Source: JBBDWZ01 sp050732575
GTDB lineage: Bacteria; Gemmatimonadota; Gemmatimonadetes; Longimicrobiales; RSA9
Assembly: GCA_050732575.1 (NCBI GenBank)
Contig: JBOHRF010000268.1
Coordinates: 1-7,033 of the forward strand
DNA: 7,033 nt
Reading direction: 5' to 3'
The notes below the pieces were generated by a model that was given only the letters and a program-made list of their open reading frames with translations, had not been told where the DNA came from and ran no database searches. How positions within the stretch are numbered: position 1 is the stretch's first letter; each line of letters starts with the position of its first letter. The position numbers and the translations under genes were made by a program. Below, one piece after another: positions 1 through 6,844 of the stretch.

Positions 1-2
1 TG

Positions 3-677
3 TGCAAGATTGGTCCGGAGGGCACCACGGCCACGTTCGCGGTGACGGCCACTCCAGCTGGAGTGGGCACGCTGATCGCGAGTCCCTTCACGCTCCCCGC
101 AACTTCCGACTTCACGAGTTGTGCAGTCCTGTGGCAGCGCGGCCTGCCGGGAGACCCCACGGTGAGTTTGACGGTCACGGAAATCGCGAGCTCGCCGGGA
201 ACAGCGCTCGACCTCATCGTCGCGGCAGCTCCCCTGGGATTCACGATTGCCGGCAACTCGATTACCATGAATGTCAACTTCGACAATGGCGGCGCAGTTA
301 CGTTCAAGAACAAGCCGGTTGAAGTGCCGCCGCCCGGCCAGGGCTGCACGCCTGGCTACTGGGGCCGTTCCCAGCATTTCGATTCCTGGACCGCGCCTTA
401 CACAACCAGCACGCTGTTTTTCACGGTATTCGGCGTGAATGCGTATCCGGGCAAGACGCTCCTGCAAATGATCAACAATACGGGTGGTGGACCTTCCATC
501 CAGCTCGGGCGTCATGCGGTAGCCTCTCTGCTGAGTGCCGCGCACCCGGACCTGAACTTCCCGTTGTCTCCGGCCCAGGTCATTGCCGATTTCAATGCGG
601 CCTGGTCATCGGGCAATTATGAAGCGCAGAAGAATATTTTCGATGCCCTGAACAACGCAGGTTGTCCGCTGAACTAA
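3..677 (+). CDS. Secreted protein with C-terminal CTPGYW domain (5'-truncated)
   Basis: The frame is open from the window edge, so the true start lies upstream; the GTG at 42 is internal. Of the 224 visible residues, about 1-105 look like a beta-sandwich segment, rich in alternating Thr/Val/Ala/Phe and ending in TFKNKP, as in repeated extracellular adhesin-like domains. A Pro-rich linker (VPPPGQG) follows. The last 110 residues form a compact domain that opens with CTPGYW (Cys115) and closes with GCPLN (Cys221), three residues from the stop. The two cysteines may be disulfide-bonded. It contains RHAVASLLSAAHP and SPAQVIADFNAA helices. I recall this kind of domain at the C-terminus of secreted bacterial proteins of unknown function; the name is descriptive only. 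Export is inferred from composition, since the signal peptide is outside the window. A strong terminator follows 22 bp after the stop, so this gene ends its transcription unit. Confidence 0.75.
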   Translation, partial: CKIGPEGTTATFAVTATPAGVGTLIASPFTLPATSDFTSCAVLWQRGLPGDPTVSLTVTEIASSPGTALDLIVAAAPLGFTIAGNSITMNVNFDNGGAVTFKNKPVEVPPPGQGCTPGYWGRSQHFDSWTAPYTTSTLFFTVFGVNAYPGKTLLQMINNTGGGPSIQLGRHAVASLLSAAHPDLNFPLSPAQVIADFNAAWSSGNYEAQKNIFDALNNAGCPLN

Positions 678-699
678 GAATCATAACCAGGGCAATTCG

Positions 700-734
700 G
701 GCTCCCGGATCTGACGGTCCGGGAGCCTTTTTTT
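700..734 (+). terminator. Rho-independent terminator
   Basis: A perfect 10-bp GC-rich stem (GGCTCCCGGA at 700-709 with TCCGGGAGCC at 718-727) has an 8-nt loop and is followed directly by seven T residues (728-734). It lies 22 bp after the stop of the CTPGYW-domain gene and separates it from the downstream dehydrogenase. Confidence 0.93.
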
Positions 735-818
735 GGGGGTGGGGTGGACAAGTCGGGTTGCGGCCTGCATGCTGAGGCCATTCGGCTCCTTCCGTGGCCA
801 GGCGCTTTCACGACAGAC

Positions 819-824
819 GAGGGA
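819..824 (+). promoter_or_regulatory. Ribosome binding site deciding the dehydrogenase start
   Basis: The purine tract GAGGGA lies 7 nt before the ATG at 832. It supports that start over the in-frame upstream alternative at 733. The 733 start would place 33 charged, low-hydrophobicity residues ahead of the signal anchor and begin inside the T-tract of the preceding terminator. Confidence 0.6.
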
Positions 825-831
825 TGTGACC

Positions 832-3108
832 ATGGCGCGACGTGTGACGACCCGGCGTTGGGTATGGACTGCTGCCGTTGTGTTGGTGGCTCTGCTCGGC
901 ACCTTCCTGGTCCGCTCCAGCGCGTTGCAGGGGCCAACGCTGGTGCGCGGCAATGCGCCCGGTGAGTGGCGCTACTGGGCGGCCGATGCCTGGAGCAGCC
1001 GCTACTCGCCGCTCGAGCAGATCAATGCATCGAACTTCGATTCGCTGCAGGTCGCGTGGCAGTGGAGCGCGGCGCCGCTGGGCGCAGACGAGTATTACCG
1101 CACGACTCCGCTATATGCCAACGGCCGACTCTTCACCGTTGCGACGACTCGCCGCGTGGCGGCGGCCATCGATCCGGCCAAAGGTGAAACGCTCTGGATG
1201 TGGCGACTCGATGAAGGCATCCGTTGGCAGAAAGCACCGCGCCAGTTTGCCGGTCGGGGACTGGCGTACTGGACGGATGGCCGGGAAGAGCGCGTGATCG
1301 TAGTAACACCAGGTTACCACCTGGCATCGCTGGATGCGAAGACCGGCATCCCCGATCCGAAGTTCGGCAAGAATGGTGTCGTCGATCTGATGGATGGGCT
1401 GGGCTTTCCACTCGTGCCGCTGGCCGTCGATGACTCGGGCTCACTCATCGTCAGCGATGCCGCGGCCGCGCGCAAAGCGCGTCCCGGCGAAACCTGGGAT
1501 CCGGTCACGAAGACGGGTGCGGACGGCACGGTCGGCATCGATCCGGTGCACGGCCAGATCGCGCACAGCTCGCCCGCGATCGTAGTAGGTGATGTGATCG
1601 TGCTCGGCAATTCCTCGATTCACGGCTATTACCCGATCCGTCTGCGCAATCTGCCGGGTTACATCCGCGGCTTCGATGTGCGCACGGGCAAACAGCTCTG
1701 GTTGTTCAACCTGGTGCCGCAGCCGGGCGAGTTCGGCGCGGAGACCTGGGAGAACGGCTCCAAGATCGGCACGGAAGGTGTCGGCAAGAACGACGCGTGG
1801 GCCACGTATGCAGCGGATCCCGAGTTGGGAATGGTCTATATCCCGGTGGGCATGCCGTTGAGCGACGAATACGGTGGCCATCGTCCGGGCAACAATCTGT
1901 TTGGCAACAGCATTGTGGCGCTGGATACAAAGACGGGTCAGCGCAAATGGCACTTCCAGATGGTGCATCACGACATCTGGGACTATGACACACCGATGTC
2001 GCCCAACCTGATGGACGTCACGGTGAACGGCCGGCCGCGCAAGATCGTAGCACAGACCACCAAGCAGGGCTGGGTCTACGTCTTCGATCGCGTCACGGGC
2101 GAACCCATCTGGCCGATGCCTGAAACACCCGTGCTGCAGAGTGAAGTGCCAGGCGAGAAGACAGCGCGCACCCAACCGATTCCCAGCAAGCCTGCACCGT
2201 ACTCACAGCAGGGCCTGGTGGAGGCGGATCTCATCGCTTATACACCGGCCATTCGAGATTCTGCGCTCAAGCTGGCACGCCAGTGTCGCATGGGCCCCTA
2301 CTACATTCCACCCTCGCCGCTCGAGGGCGGACAGAATCATTGCTCCTGGTACGCGCCCGGTGCGAGCGGCGGTGTCAACATCGATGGTGGTGCCGCAGCG
2401 GATCCGGAAACGGGCATGTTGTACGTCGCATCGCAGAGTGGACTGAGCACGACGGAAGTGGCCAAGGATCCGTGCTCCGAGCATCGCTATACACAAGCCG
2501 GTGCCAACGGTCCGCACATCAGTTGCGGTCAGCCTGGTGCATTGCCGCCACCTCCGGGTTACACACCGCCTGCCGGGCGCGGCGGACGTGGTGGTGGTGG
2601 CGGCCGTGGCGGTGGTCCGGTCACCAACATTGGCGGTGTTTCCATCATCAAGCCGAAGCAATTGGGTGGCATCACGGCGTACAACCTGACAACGGGCGAC
2701 AAGGCGTGGTGGACGCCGAACGGCGGTCAGTTGGTCCCTGTCACGTCGAACGATCCGCTGTTTGCCGGTGTTACGCTGCCGCCTTCTACGGGTGGGCGCG
2801 GTCAGGGACAGGTCATCACAACCAAGTCGCTCGTGATCTACGGAACAGGGCGCAGTGGTGGATCAGCGCCGCAGGGTACAGCGCCGCAGCTCTACGCCGT
2901 TGACAAAGCGACGGGCAAGCAAGTCGGCGCCATCCAGATTCCCGCGCGCACCAGCGCGGTACCCATGACGTTCTTGCATCAGGGCCGACAATACATCGTG
3001 TTTGCCACGGGTGCAGGCAACAACACTGCATTGGTGGCGCTGACGTTGCCGCGCCGGGCTCCGACGCGCGTGAGCAGCGGGGGTGGTTCGAACGCTCCGC
3101 AGCGCTGA
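832..3108 (+). CDS. PQQ-dependent dehydrogenase (glucose dehydrogenase-like beta-propeller)
   Basis: This is a 758-aa quinoprotein that probably oxidises a sugar or alcohol in the periplasm with pyrroloquinoline quinone. An Arg-rich N-terminus and one hydrophobic segment (about 10-27) form a signal anchor or signal peptide. The propeller opens with EWRYWAADAWSSRYSPLEQI (45-64), the family's usual first-blade motif. Later hallmarks are FDVRTGKQLW (281-290), WENGS (306-310), HHDIWDYD (379-386), TTKQGWVYVFDR (409-420) and DGGAAADPETGMLYV (518-532). Lys411 and the Asp residues of HHDIWDYD align by eye with the active-site Lys/Asp region of membrane glucose dehydrogenase. There is no adjacent Cys-Cys pair, unlike methanol/alcohol dehydrogenases, and no CxxCH heme c site, so electrons must leave through another carrier. 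The five-helix membrane domain of classical glucose dehydrogenase is also absent. A Gly/Arg-rich loop occupies about 581-595. The substrate cannot be told from sequence. The gene appears to form its own unit. Confidence 0.88.
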   Translation: MARRVTTRRWVWTAAVVLVALLGTFLVRSSALQGPTLVRGNAPGEWRYWAADAWSSRYSPLEQINASNFDSLQVAWQWSAAPLGADEYYRTTPLYANGRLFTVATTRRVAAAIDPAKGETLWMWRLDEGIRWQKAPRQFAGRGLAYWTDGREERVIVVTPGYHLASLDAKTGIPDPKFGKNGVVDLMDGLGFPLVPLAVDDSGSLIVSDAAAARKARPGETWDPVTKTGADGTVGIDPVHGQIAHSSPAIVVGDVIVLGNSSIHGYYPIRLRNLPGYIRGFDVRTGKQLWLFNLVPQPGEFGAETWENGSKIGTEGVGKNDAWATYAADPELGMVYIPVGMPLSDEYGGHRPGNNLFGNSIVALDTKTGQRKWHFQMVHHDIWDYDTPMSPNLMDVTVNGRPRKIVAQTTKQGWVYVFDRVTGEPIWPMPETPVLQSEVPGEKTARTQPIPSKPAPYSQQGLVEADLIAYTPAIRDSALKLARQCRMGPYYIPPSPLEGGQNHCSWYAPGASGGVNIDGGAAADPETGMLYVASQSGLSTTEVAKDPCSEHRYTQAGANGPHISCGQPGALPPPPGYTPPAGRGGRGGGGGRGGGPVTNIGGVSIIKPKQLGGITAYNLTTGDKAWWTPNGGQLVPVTSNDPLFAGVTLPPSTGGRGQGQVITTKSLVIYGTGRSGGSAPQGTAPQLYAVDKATGKQVGAIQIPARTSAVPMTFLHQGRQYIVFATGAGNNTALVALTLPRRAPTRVSSGGGSNAPQR

Positions 3109-3193
3109 ATTCAAACGGACGAGGCGCGCGCGCTTCGCCCGTTGCCATGCACCAGGTACGAGCGATCGCGGTGCAACGACCACAGGCGACAGG

Positions 3194-4441
3194 ATGTTAA
3201 TCCGCAGCCCATTCTCCCTCATGGCGGCATTGGCTTCCGTTACGGTACTGCTTGCGGACGTGTCAATGCTCCAGGCGCAGCGCAGCGATACCATTGTCAA
3301 ACTCGCACGCGCACCGCGCTACGCTGGCGTGGCTGCCTTGATTCCCGACCTGAAGATCGGCGTGCTCGAGGGTGACGAAGCCTACCTTTTTGGAGGACCG
3401 TCGGAGATTCTGCTTCAACGCGATGGCTCGCTGGTAGTACTCGATTGGTCGGGCGACGGAATGGCCACGGCAGTTCTCAGGCGCTACGATGGGACGGGGC
3501 GGTTCCTTCGCAAAGTAGGCGGCCGGGGCAGCGGTCCAGGCGAATACCTTTCACCCACGGGTCTGGCTGAACTACCTGATGGACGACTGCTGCTGGGCGA
3601 CTCGCGCAATGGGCGCATCAATGTCTATTCGGCATCAGGAGAATCCGTTGGTGCGTGGCATGCTCGCGCTTATGGTGCTGTGATTCGCGGTGCCGAGTGG
3701 CTCAAAGTAGGCCCGAATGGCAATGCTTACTTGCGATTCACGCTGCCGCGAAATCCAAATGCGGGTTCACCGGTAGCGATCGTGCGGTTTCGCGCCGATG
3801 GCACTGTGGCAGACACGCTCATGCCGCCTGAACTGCCCAGTAACGTTGCGCCGCGCCTGACGGCCACGGGTGCGGGCGGCAGGGGCTCATTCAGCAGGTC
3901 AGTCCCGTATTGGCCGCGTTCCCTGTGGACGTTGAATCCTCAGGGGTATTTCGTGACGGCTGTGAACGGTCGGTATGCAATTGATGTTCGGCAGGCTAAC
4001 CAGGTTGTCAGCATTCGCCGCGACGTTGCGCCCGTGCCGATTAGTGCGGAAGAGCGAAAAGAGCAGCGCGACTTTGTGGGCGATTGGCTGCGCTTCTACG
4101 GAACGTTCAGCGGCACCGTGCCCGACGTGCCGCGTACCAAACCGTTCTTCAAGTTCATTACCACCTTTCAAGACGGCCGCATCTGGGCCTCCCTGTCCAC
4201 GCCCTCCGAACGGTTCGAGCCGCCCCCGCACCTTGTGGGCGGTCGGACGCTGCCCGCCGTTCGCTGGCGCGAGCCCACGCTGTTCGACGTGTTCGAGTCG
4301 GATGGTACCTACGTGGGCCAGGTTGCTGTGCCGTACGATGTTGTATTTGTTGGAGCGCGTGGCGATGTAGCATGGGGCTGGACCCGTGCCGAACTCGACG
4401 TGCCCATCGTGGTCCGTTACCGAATCTCCTGGCGCCGCTGA
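3194..4441 (+). CDS. Exported 6-bladed beta-propeller protein
   Basis: This 415-aa protein has an N-terminal signal peptide: the hydrophobic run is about residues 8-21, with likely cleavage near LQAQ (26-29). The ATG at 3194 was chosen because it puts the signal peptide at the N-terminus; the in-frame GTG at 3083 would add 37 Arg-rich residues and overlap the dehydrogenase. Its Shine-Dalgarno match is poor (ACAGG abuts the ATG). The hallmark is KVGGRGSGPGEYLSPTGLAE (107-126), followed by LPDGRLLLGDSRNGRINVYS (127-146), the NHL/6-bladed-propeller signature. Further blade-like strands appear at EILLQRDGSLVVLD (71-84), VAIVRFRADGTVADTLM (194-210) and LFDVFESDGTYVGQVAVP (363-380). Such proteins occur in many copies in some soil phyla and their role is usually unknown; binding or scaffolding in the envelope is a guess. 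It sits 85 bp after the dehydrogenase and 11 bp before the VOC gene, so it probably leads a three-gene operon. Confidence 0.82.
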   Translation: MLIRSPFSLMAALASVTVLLADVSMLQAQRSDTIVKLARAPRYAGVAALIPDLKIGVLEGDEAYLFGGPSEILLQRDGSLVVLDWSGDGMATAVLRRYDGTGRFLRKVGGRGSGPGEYLSPTGLAELPDGRLLLGDSRNGRINVYSASGESVGAWHARAYGAVIRGAEWLKVGPNGNAYLRFTLPRNPNAGSPVAIVRFRADGTVADTLMPPELPSNVAPRLTATGAGGRGSFSRSVPYWPRSLWTLNPQGYFVTAVNGRYAIDVRQANQVVSIRRDVAPVPISAEERKEQRDFVGDWLRFYGTFSGTVPDVPRTKPFFKFITTFQDGRIWASLSTPSERFEPPPHLVGGRTLPAVRWREPTLFDVFESDGTYVGQVAVPYDVVFVGARGDVAWGWTRAELDVPIVVRYRISWRR

Positions 4442-4452
4442 GAGCTGGCTAC

Positions 4453-4854
4453 ATGGCACTAACAATCGGTGGCTTGTGTCCGCTGCTTCAGGTCTTCGAC
4501 ATGCCAACCTCAATTGCGTTCTATCGCGATGTGCTGGGGTTTGAAGTGGTGAGTCCAGTACCCGATGATGACCAGTGCGACTGGGTGCTGCTGCGACTTC
4601 ACGAATCGGAGTTGATGCTCAACACTGCCTACCAGATGGAAAGCCGACCGTTGACTCCCGACCGACGCCGCAATGATGTACACCGCGACACGGCGCTGTT
4701 CTTCGACTGCGCGGATGTCGATGCTGCCTGTGCTTACCTGCGCAGTCGCGGCTTCGTGGTGGACGACCCCGTGGTGCGCGATTACGGCATGAAGCAGTTG
4801 TACTTGCACGATCCTGACGGATACGAAATCTGCTTTCAACGGCCGGTCGAGTAG
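4453..4854 (+). CDS. VOC family (glyoxalase/bleomycin-resistance fold) protein
   Basis: This is a 133-aa cytoplasmic protein with a single vicinal-oxygen-chelate domain, the usual length for the family. The first beta-alpha-beta unit is LCPLLQVFDMPTSIAFYRDV (8-27) followed by LGFEVV, and the second is DTALFFDCADVDAACAYLRS (79-98). The C-terminal hallmark LHDPDGYEICFQ (118-129) contains Glu125 at the position that is often a metal ligand. His77 begins the second repeat and is another possible ligand. Gln13 rather than His occupies the first-strand position, so metal binding is uncertain. Members include glyoxalases, dioxygenases, fosfomycin/bleomycin-resistance proteins and non-catalytic binders; the sequence does not decide between them. 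The ATG at 4453 precedes the conserved first strand directly. A weak GAGAG lies 8 nt upstream, just after the propeller stop. The gene runs into the methyltransferase with no spacer and in the same frame. Confidence 0.85.
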   Translation: MALTIGGLCPLLQVFDMPTSIAFYRDVLGFEVVSPVPDDDQCDWVLLRLHESELMLNTAYQMESRPLTPDRRRNDVHRDTALFFDCADVDAACAYLRSRGFVVDDPVVRDYGMKQLYLHDPDGYEICFQRPVE

Positions 4855-5616
4855 TTGCTTCTGAGTGACGCGCGCGCTTTCTACGACGATCTGGCCGACG
4901 CCTATCATCTCATTTTCGAGAACTGGGACGCGAGCATCGCGCGCCAGGGCGGCGCGCTTCATTCCATCATGCAACGTTGGGCGCCAACCAACGGACTCAT
5001 CCTCGACGTTGCGGCGGGCATTGGCACGCAGACTCTTGCGCTCGAACTGCGCGGATTCACGGTCATCGGCTCGGACCTTTCCGTCCGTGCACTGGCCCGT
5101 GCGCAACGGGAAGCGCGGCTTCGTCATTTGAGCATACCGTTCGCCGCGGCGGACTTTCGCGCACTGCCCTTTCGCTCACGGGCAGCCGATGTCGTCATTG
5201 CCTGCGACAACTCCCTGCCGCATTTGTTGTCACTCGAACAAATCAAGGTTGCACTGCTCGAGCTGCAGCGTTGTGTGCGGCCGGGCGGAGGCGTTGTGCT
5301 CTCCATGCGTGACTACCAAGTGATGCCCGCGGGCACGCGCGAGCAGCGACCGTACGGCGAGCGCACCTGGCAAGGCCGGCGTTACTACCTCGAGCAGGAA
5401 TGGCTGTGGCAGGGAGCCACGTATCGACTCACAATGCGGGTACGCCCCATCGACGCGCACGGAACAGAACACGACCTGGAATTGGCGACCACGTATTTTG
5501 CCGTTCCCATCGCGGCGGTACTCGCGCTCATGAATGAAGTCGGGTTAACCGCCGTAGAACGCGTCGATGGTGTTTATTACCAGCCGCTACTGCTGGGGAC
5601 AGTCTCATCAGGATGA
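4855..5616 (+). CDS. Class I SAM-dependent methyltransferase, GNMT-like
   Basis: This is a 253-aa cytoplasmic methyltransferase. Motif I is LILDVAAGIGTQT (48-60), the acidic residue that would bind the ribose of AdoMet is Asp74 in IGSDLS, and Asp100 in AAADFRALPF fits motif II. ACDNSLPHLLS (116-126) and RPGGGVVLSMRDY (142-154) resemble the GNSFAHL and HRNYD regions of glycine N-methyltransferase, as does the N-terminal FYDDLADAYHLIFENWD (9-25). A small amine or acid substrate is therefore plausible but unproven. The start is uncertain: the frame can open only at TTG 4855, immediately after the VOC TAG, or at CTG 4861, which has a GAG 9 nt upstream. The first later ATG (residue 39) would remove the conserved N-terminal helix. 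Translation probably depends on termination-reinitiation from the VOC gene, or on readthrough of the TAG. Confidence 0.88.
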   Translation: MLLSDARAFYDDLADAYHLIFENWDASIARQGGALHSIMQRWAPTNGLILDVAAGIGTQTLALELRGFTVIGSDLSVRALARAQREARLRHLSIPFAAADFRALPFRSRAADVVIACDNSLPHLLSLEQIKVALLELQRCVRPGGGVVLSMRDYQVMPAGTREQRPYGERTWQGRRYYLEQEWLWQGATYRLTMRVRPIDAHGTEHDLELATTYFAVPIAAVLALMNEVGLTAVERVDGVYYQPLLLGTVSSG

Positions 5617-5667
5617 CAATGCGCAGGTCTTGCTTGGGGCTCGAGCATGCTTGCGCTGCCGGATGTG

Positions 5668-5830
5668 GGACCCCGTTAAAAGCGGGTGTCCAGAGCTCCG
5701 ATCCTTCGTGGGAGGGACCGCGAACCCGCGGCCACCGGTCGGACGCCTGCAGGCCGGTACGGTCGAGGACGGACTCATCGGTACGACCTGAAGCGACCCG
5801 GGCATGGGCTCAGTTCTGCCCATAACCGGG
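5668..5830 (+). ncRNA. Candidate structured RNA or leader upstream of the permease
   Basis: This intergenic stretch has six back-to-back potential hairpins found by eye: 5668-5691 (GGAC-CCCG/CGGG-U-GUCC, loop UUAAAAG), 5696-5714 (CUCC/GGAG), 5715-5733 (GG-A-CCGCG/CGCGG-CC, loop AACC), 5734-5758 (ACCGGUC/GGCCGGU), 5761-5788 (GGUCG/CGACC) and 5797-5830 (CCCGG, AUGGGC/GCCCAU, CCGGG, with a GC/AA internal loop). Hardly any unpaired sequence lies between them. The last hairpin ends 55 nt before the permease ATG. I match it to no riboswitch or RNA family I know. High GC makes chance hairpins likely, so a regulatory leader, an independent small RNA or nothing functional all remain possible. The rest of the 5617-5885 gap shows no convincing promoter and no credible coding sequence. 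Confidence 0.3.
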
Positions 5831-5871
5831 CATCGGCCTTACATTTGTGGCAACCCCAGTCTAAACCAATC

Positions 5872-5877
5872 GGAAGG
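5872..5877 (+). promoter_or_regulatory. Ribosome binding site of the permease gene
   Basis: GGAAGG lies 8 nt before the ATG at 5886. It is the clearest Shine-Dalgarno sequence in the window and fixes the permease start. Confidence 0.7.
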
Positions 5878-5885
5878 CACCAGCC

Positions 5886-6803
5886 ATGAGCGCCAAAACG
5901 ATCCTGTTCATACTGCTCGGTGTGTTCGTGCTCTACTACCTGGTCAACTGGATCCGGCTGGCCCGGGCCCAGACCGGTGGTGCCATGCCCACGCCCACGC
6001 CGGCCAATTCGGGGATCGGTTTTGTCACCAACTTCTTCGACACGCTGGGCATCGGCTCGTTTGCCACCACTACCTCGCTCTGGAAGTTCTTCAAGCTGAT
6101 CGATGACCGGGTGATCCCGGGCACACTCAACGTGGGCCACACGCTGCCCACGGTGGCCCAGGCGTTTATCTACATCGGCCTCATCGAAGTGGACATGCGC
6201 ACGCTGATCGCGTTGATCGCGGCGGCCGTCCTGGGTTCGTGGCTGGGCTCGGGCGTGGTAGCCAAATGGCCTCGCCGCAAAATCCAGGTTGGGATGGGCA
6301 TGGCGCTGCTCGCCGCTGCCTTGTTGTTCATCATCAAGAACCTGGATGAGATGCGCGGCACGCCCGTGATCCCGGGTGGTGAAGCATTGGGCCTGGATGG
6401 CGCGCTGCTGGCCGTTGGCGTGGTAGGCAACTTCGTACTGGGTGCACTCATGACACTGGGCATCGGGCTGTATGCACCCTGCCTCATCATGATCAGCCTG
6501 CTGGGCATGGTGCCCACCACTGCATTTCCCATCATGATGGGCTCGTGCGCGTTCCTGATGCCGGTGGGCAGCGTTCGTTTCGTGCGCGCGGGCAGCTACG
6601 ACCTGCGCGCGGCACTCGGTCTGGCGCTGGGCGGCATACCCGCTGTGCTGATCGCGGCCTTACTGGTCAAGTCACTGCCCCTGACCTGGGTGCGCTGGCT
6701 GGTGGTAGTGGTCGTGCTCTACACGGCGATCATGATGTTGCGCTCAGCTGCGCGCGAACGCCGCGCTGCCGCGCAGACGCCCGTGGCCGCATCGGGAGAC
6801 TAA
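5886..6803 (+). CDS. TauE/SafE-type (TSUP) membrane permease
   Basis: This is a 305-aa inner-membrane protein with about eight or nine hydrophobic segments (near 5-22, 44-62, 86-100, 105-124, 133-150, 170-188, 190-208, 211-228, 240-262 and 266-285, some of them re-entrant or short). It resembles the sulfite exporter TauE/SafE family, which moves sulfur-containing or other organic anions across the membrane. The expected two-fold internal repeat is visible: GFVTNFFDTLGIGSFA (45-60) corresponds to NFVLGALMTLGIGLYAPC (182-199), with TLGIG conserved in both halves. Other notable stretches are LNVGHTLPTVAQAFIYIG (81-98) and FPIMMGSCAFLMP (214-226). A first hydrophobic segment and a Thr/Pro linker (MPTPTPANSG) precede the first repeat. 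The cytoplasmic tail is Arg/Ala-rich. It stands alone, 269 bp after the methyltransferase, and converges on a prolyl oligopeptidase gene. The transported substrate is unknown. Confidence 0.85.
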   Translation: MSAKTILFILLGVFVLYYLVNWIRLARAQTGGAMPTPTPANSGIGFVTNFFDTLGIGSFATTTSLWKFFKLIDDRVIPGTLNVGHTLPTVAQAFIYIGLIEVDMRTLIALIAAAVLGSWLGSGVVAKWPRRKIQVGMGMALLAAALLFIIKNLDEMRGTPVIPGGEALGLDGALLAVGVVGNFVLGALMTLGIGLYAPCLIMISLLGMVPTTAFPIMMGSCAFLMPVGSVRFVRAGSYDLRAALGLALGGIPAVLIAALLVKSLPLTWVRWLVVVVVLYTAIMMLRSAARERRAAAQTPVAASGD

Positions 6804-6811
6804 CCGTCGTT

Positions 6812-6844
6812 CCTAATCCTAATCCTTCCCCTAATCCTAATCCT
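6812..6844. repeat. Direct repeat of CCTAATCCTAATCCT (telomere-like CCTAAT hexamers)
   Basis: The 15-mer CCTAATCCTAATCCT occurs at 6812-6826 and again at 6830-6844, separated by TCC. Its reverse complement AGGATTAGGATTAGG occurs a third time at 6890-6904. Each copy is two and a half CCTAAT units. The run begins 8 bp after the permease stop codon. Confidence 0.9.

Noticed and set aside
733..831. Upstream in-frame start for the dehydrogenase
   Set aside because: It begins inside the T-tract of the terminator, lacks a ribosome binding site and adds an unlikely 33-residue extension ahead of the signal anchor.
1441..2175. A 244-codon open frame on the minus strand inside the dehydrogenase gene
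   Set aside because: It is opposite a well-supported coding frame with many family motifs. Its translation is rich in Arg/His/Asp with no recognisable domain, as expected for the complement of GC-rich codons.
2473..2535. Possible heme c site around the dehydrogenase cysteines
   Set aside because: Cys548 is followed by SEH and Cys565 by GQP; no CxxCH is present anywhere in the protein.
4084..4452. Long upstream extension of the VOC frame overlapping the propeller gene
   Set aside because: It overlaps a real gene by about 360 bp and encodes Arg-rich sequence with no domain; the ATG at 4453 starts exactly before the first VOC strand.
5668..5691. Intrinsic terminator of the methyltransferase operon
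   Set aside because: The hairpin is good but is followed by AGAGCTCC rather than a T-run.
5567..5825. Small open frames of 70-74 codons in both orientations between the methyltransferase and the permease
   Set aside because: No good ribosome binding sites, no hydrophobic or domain pattern, and they coincide with the hairpin-rich segment; open frames of this size are common by chance at this GC content.
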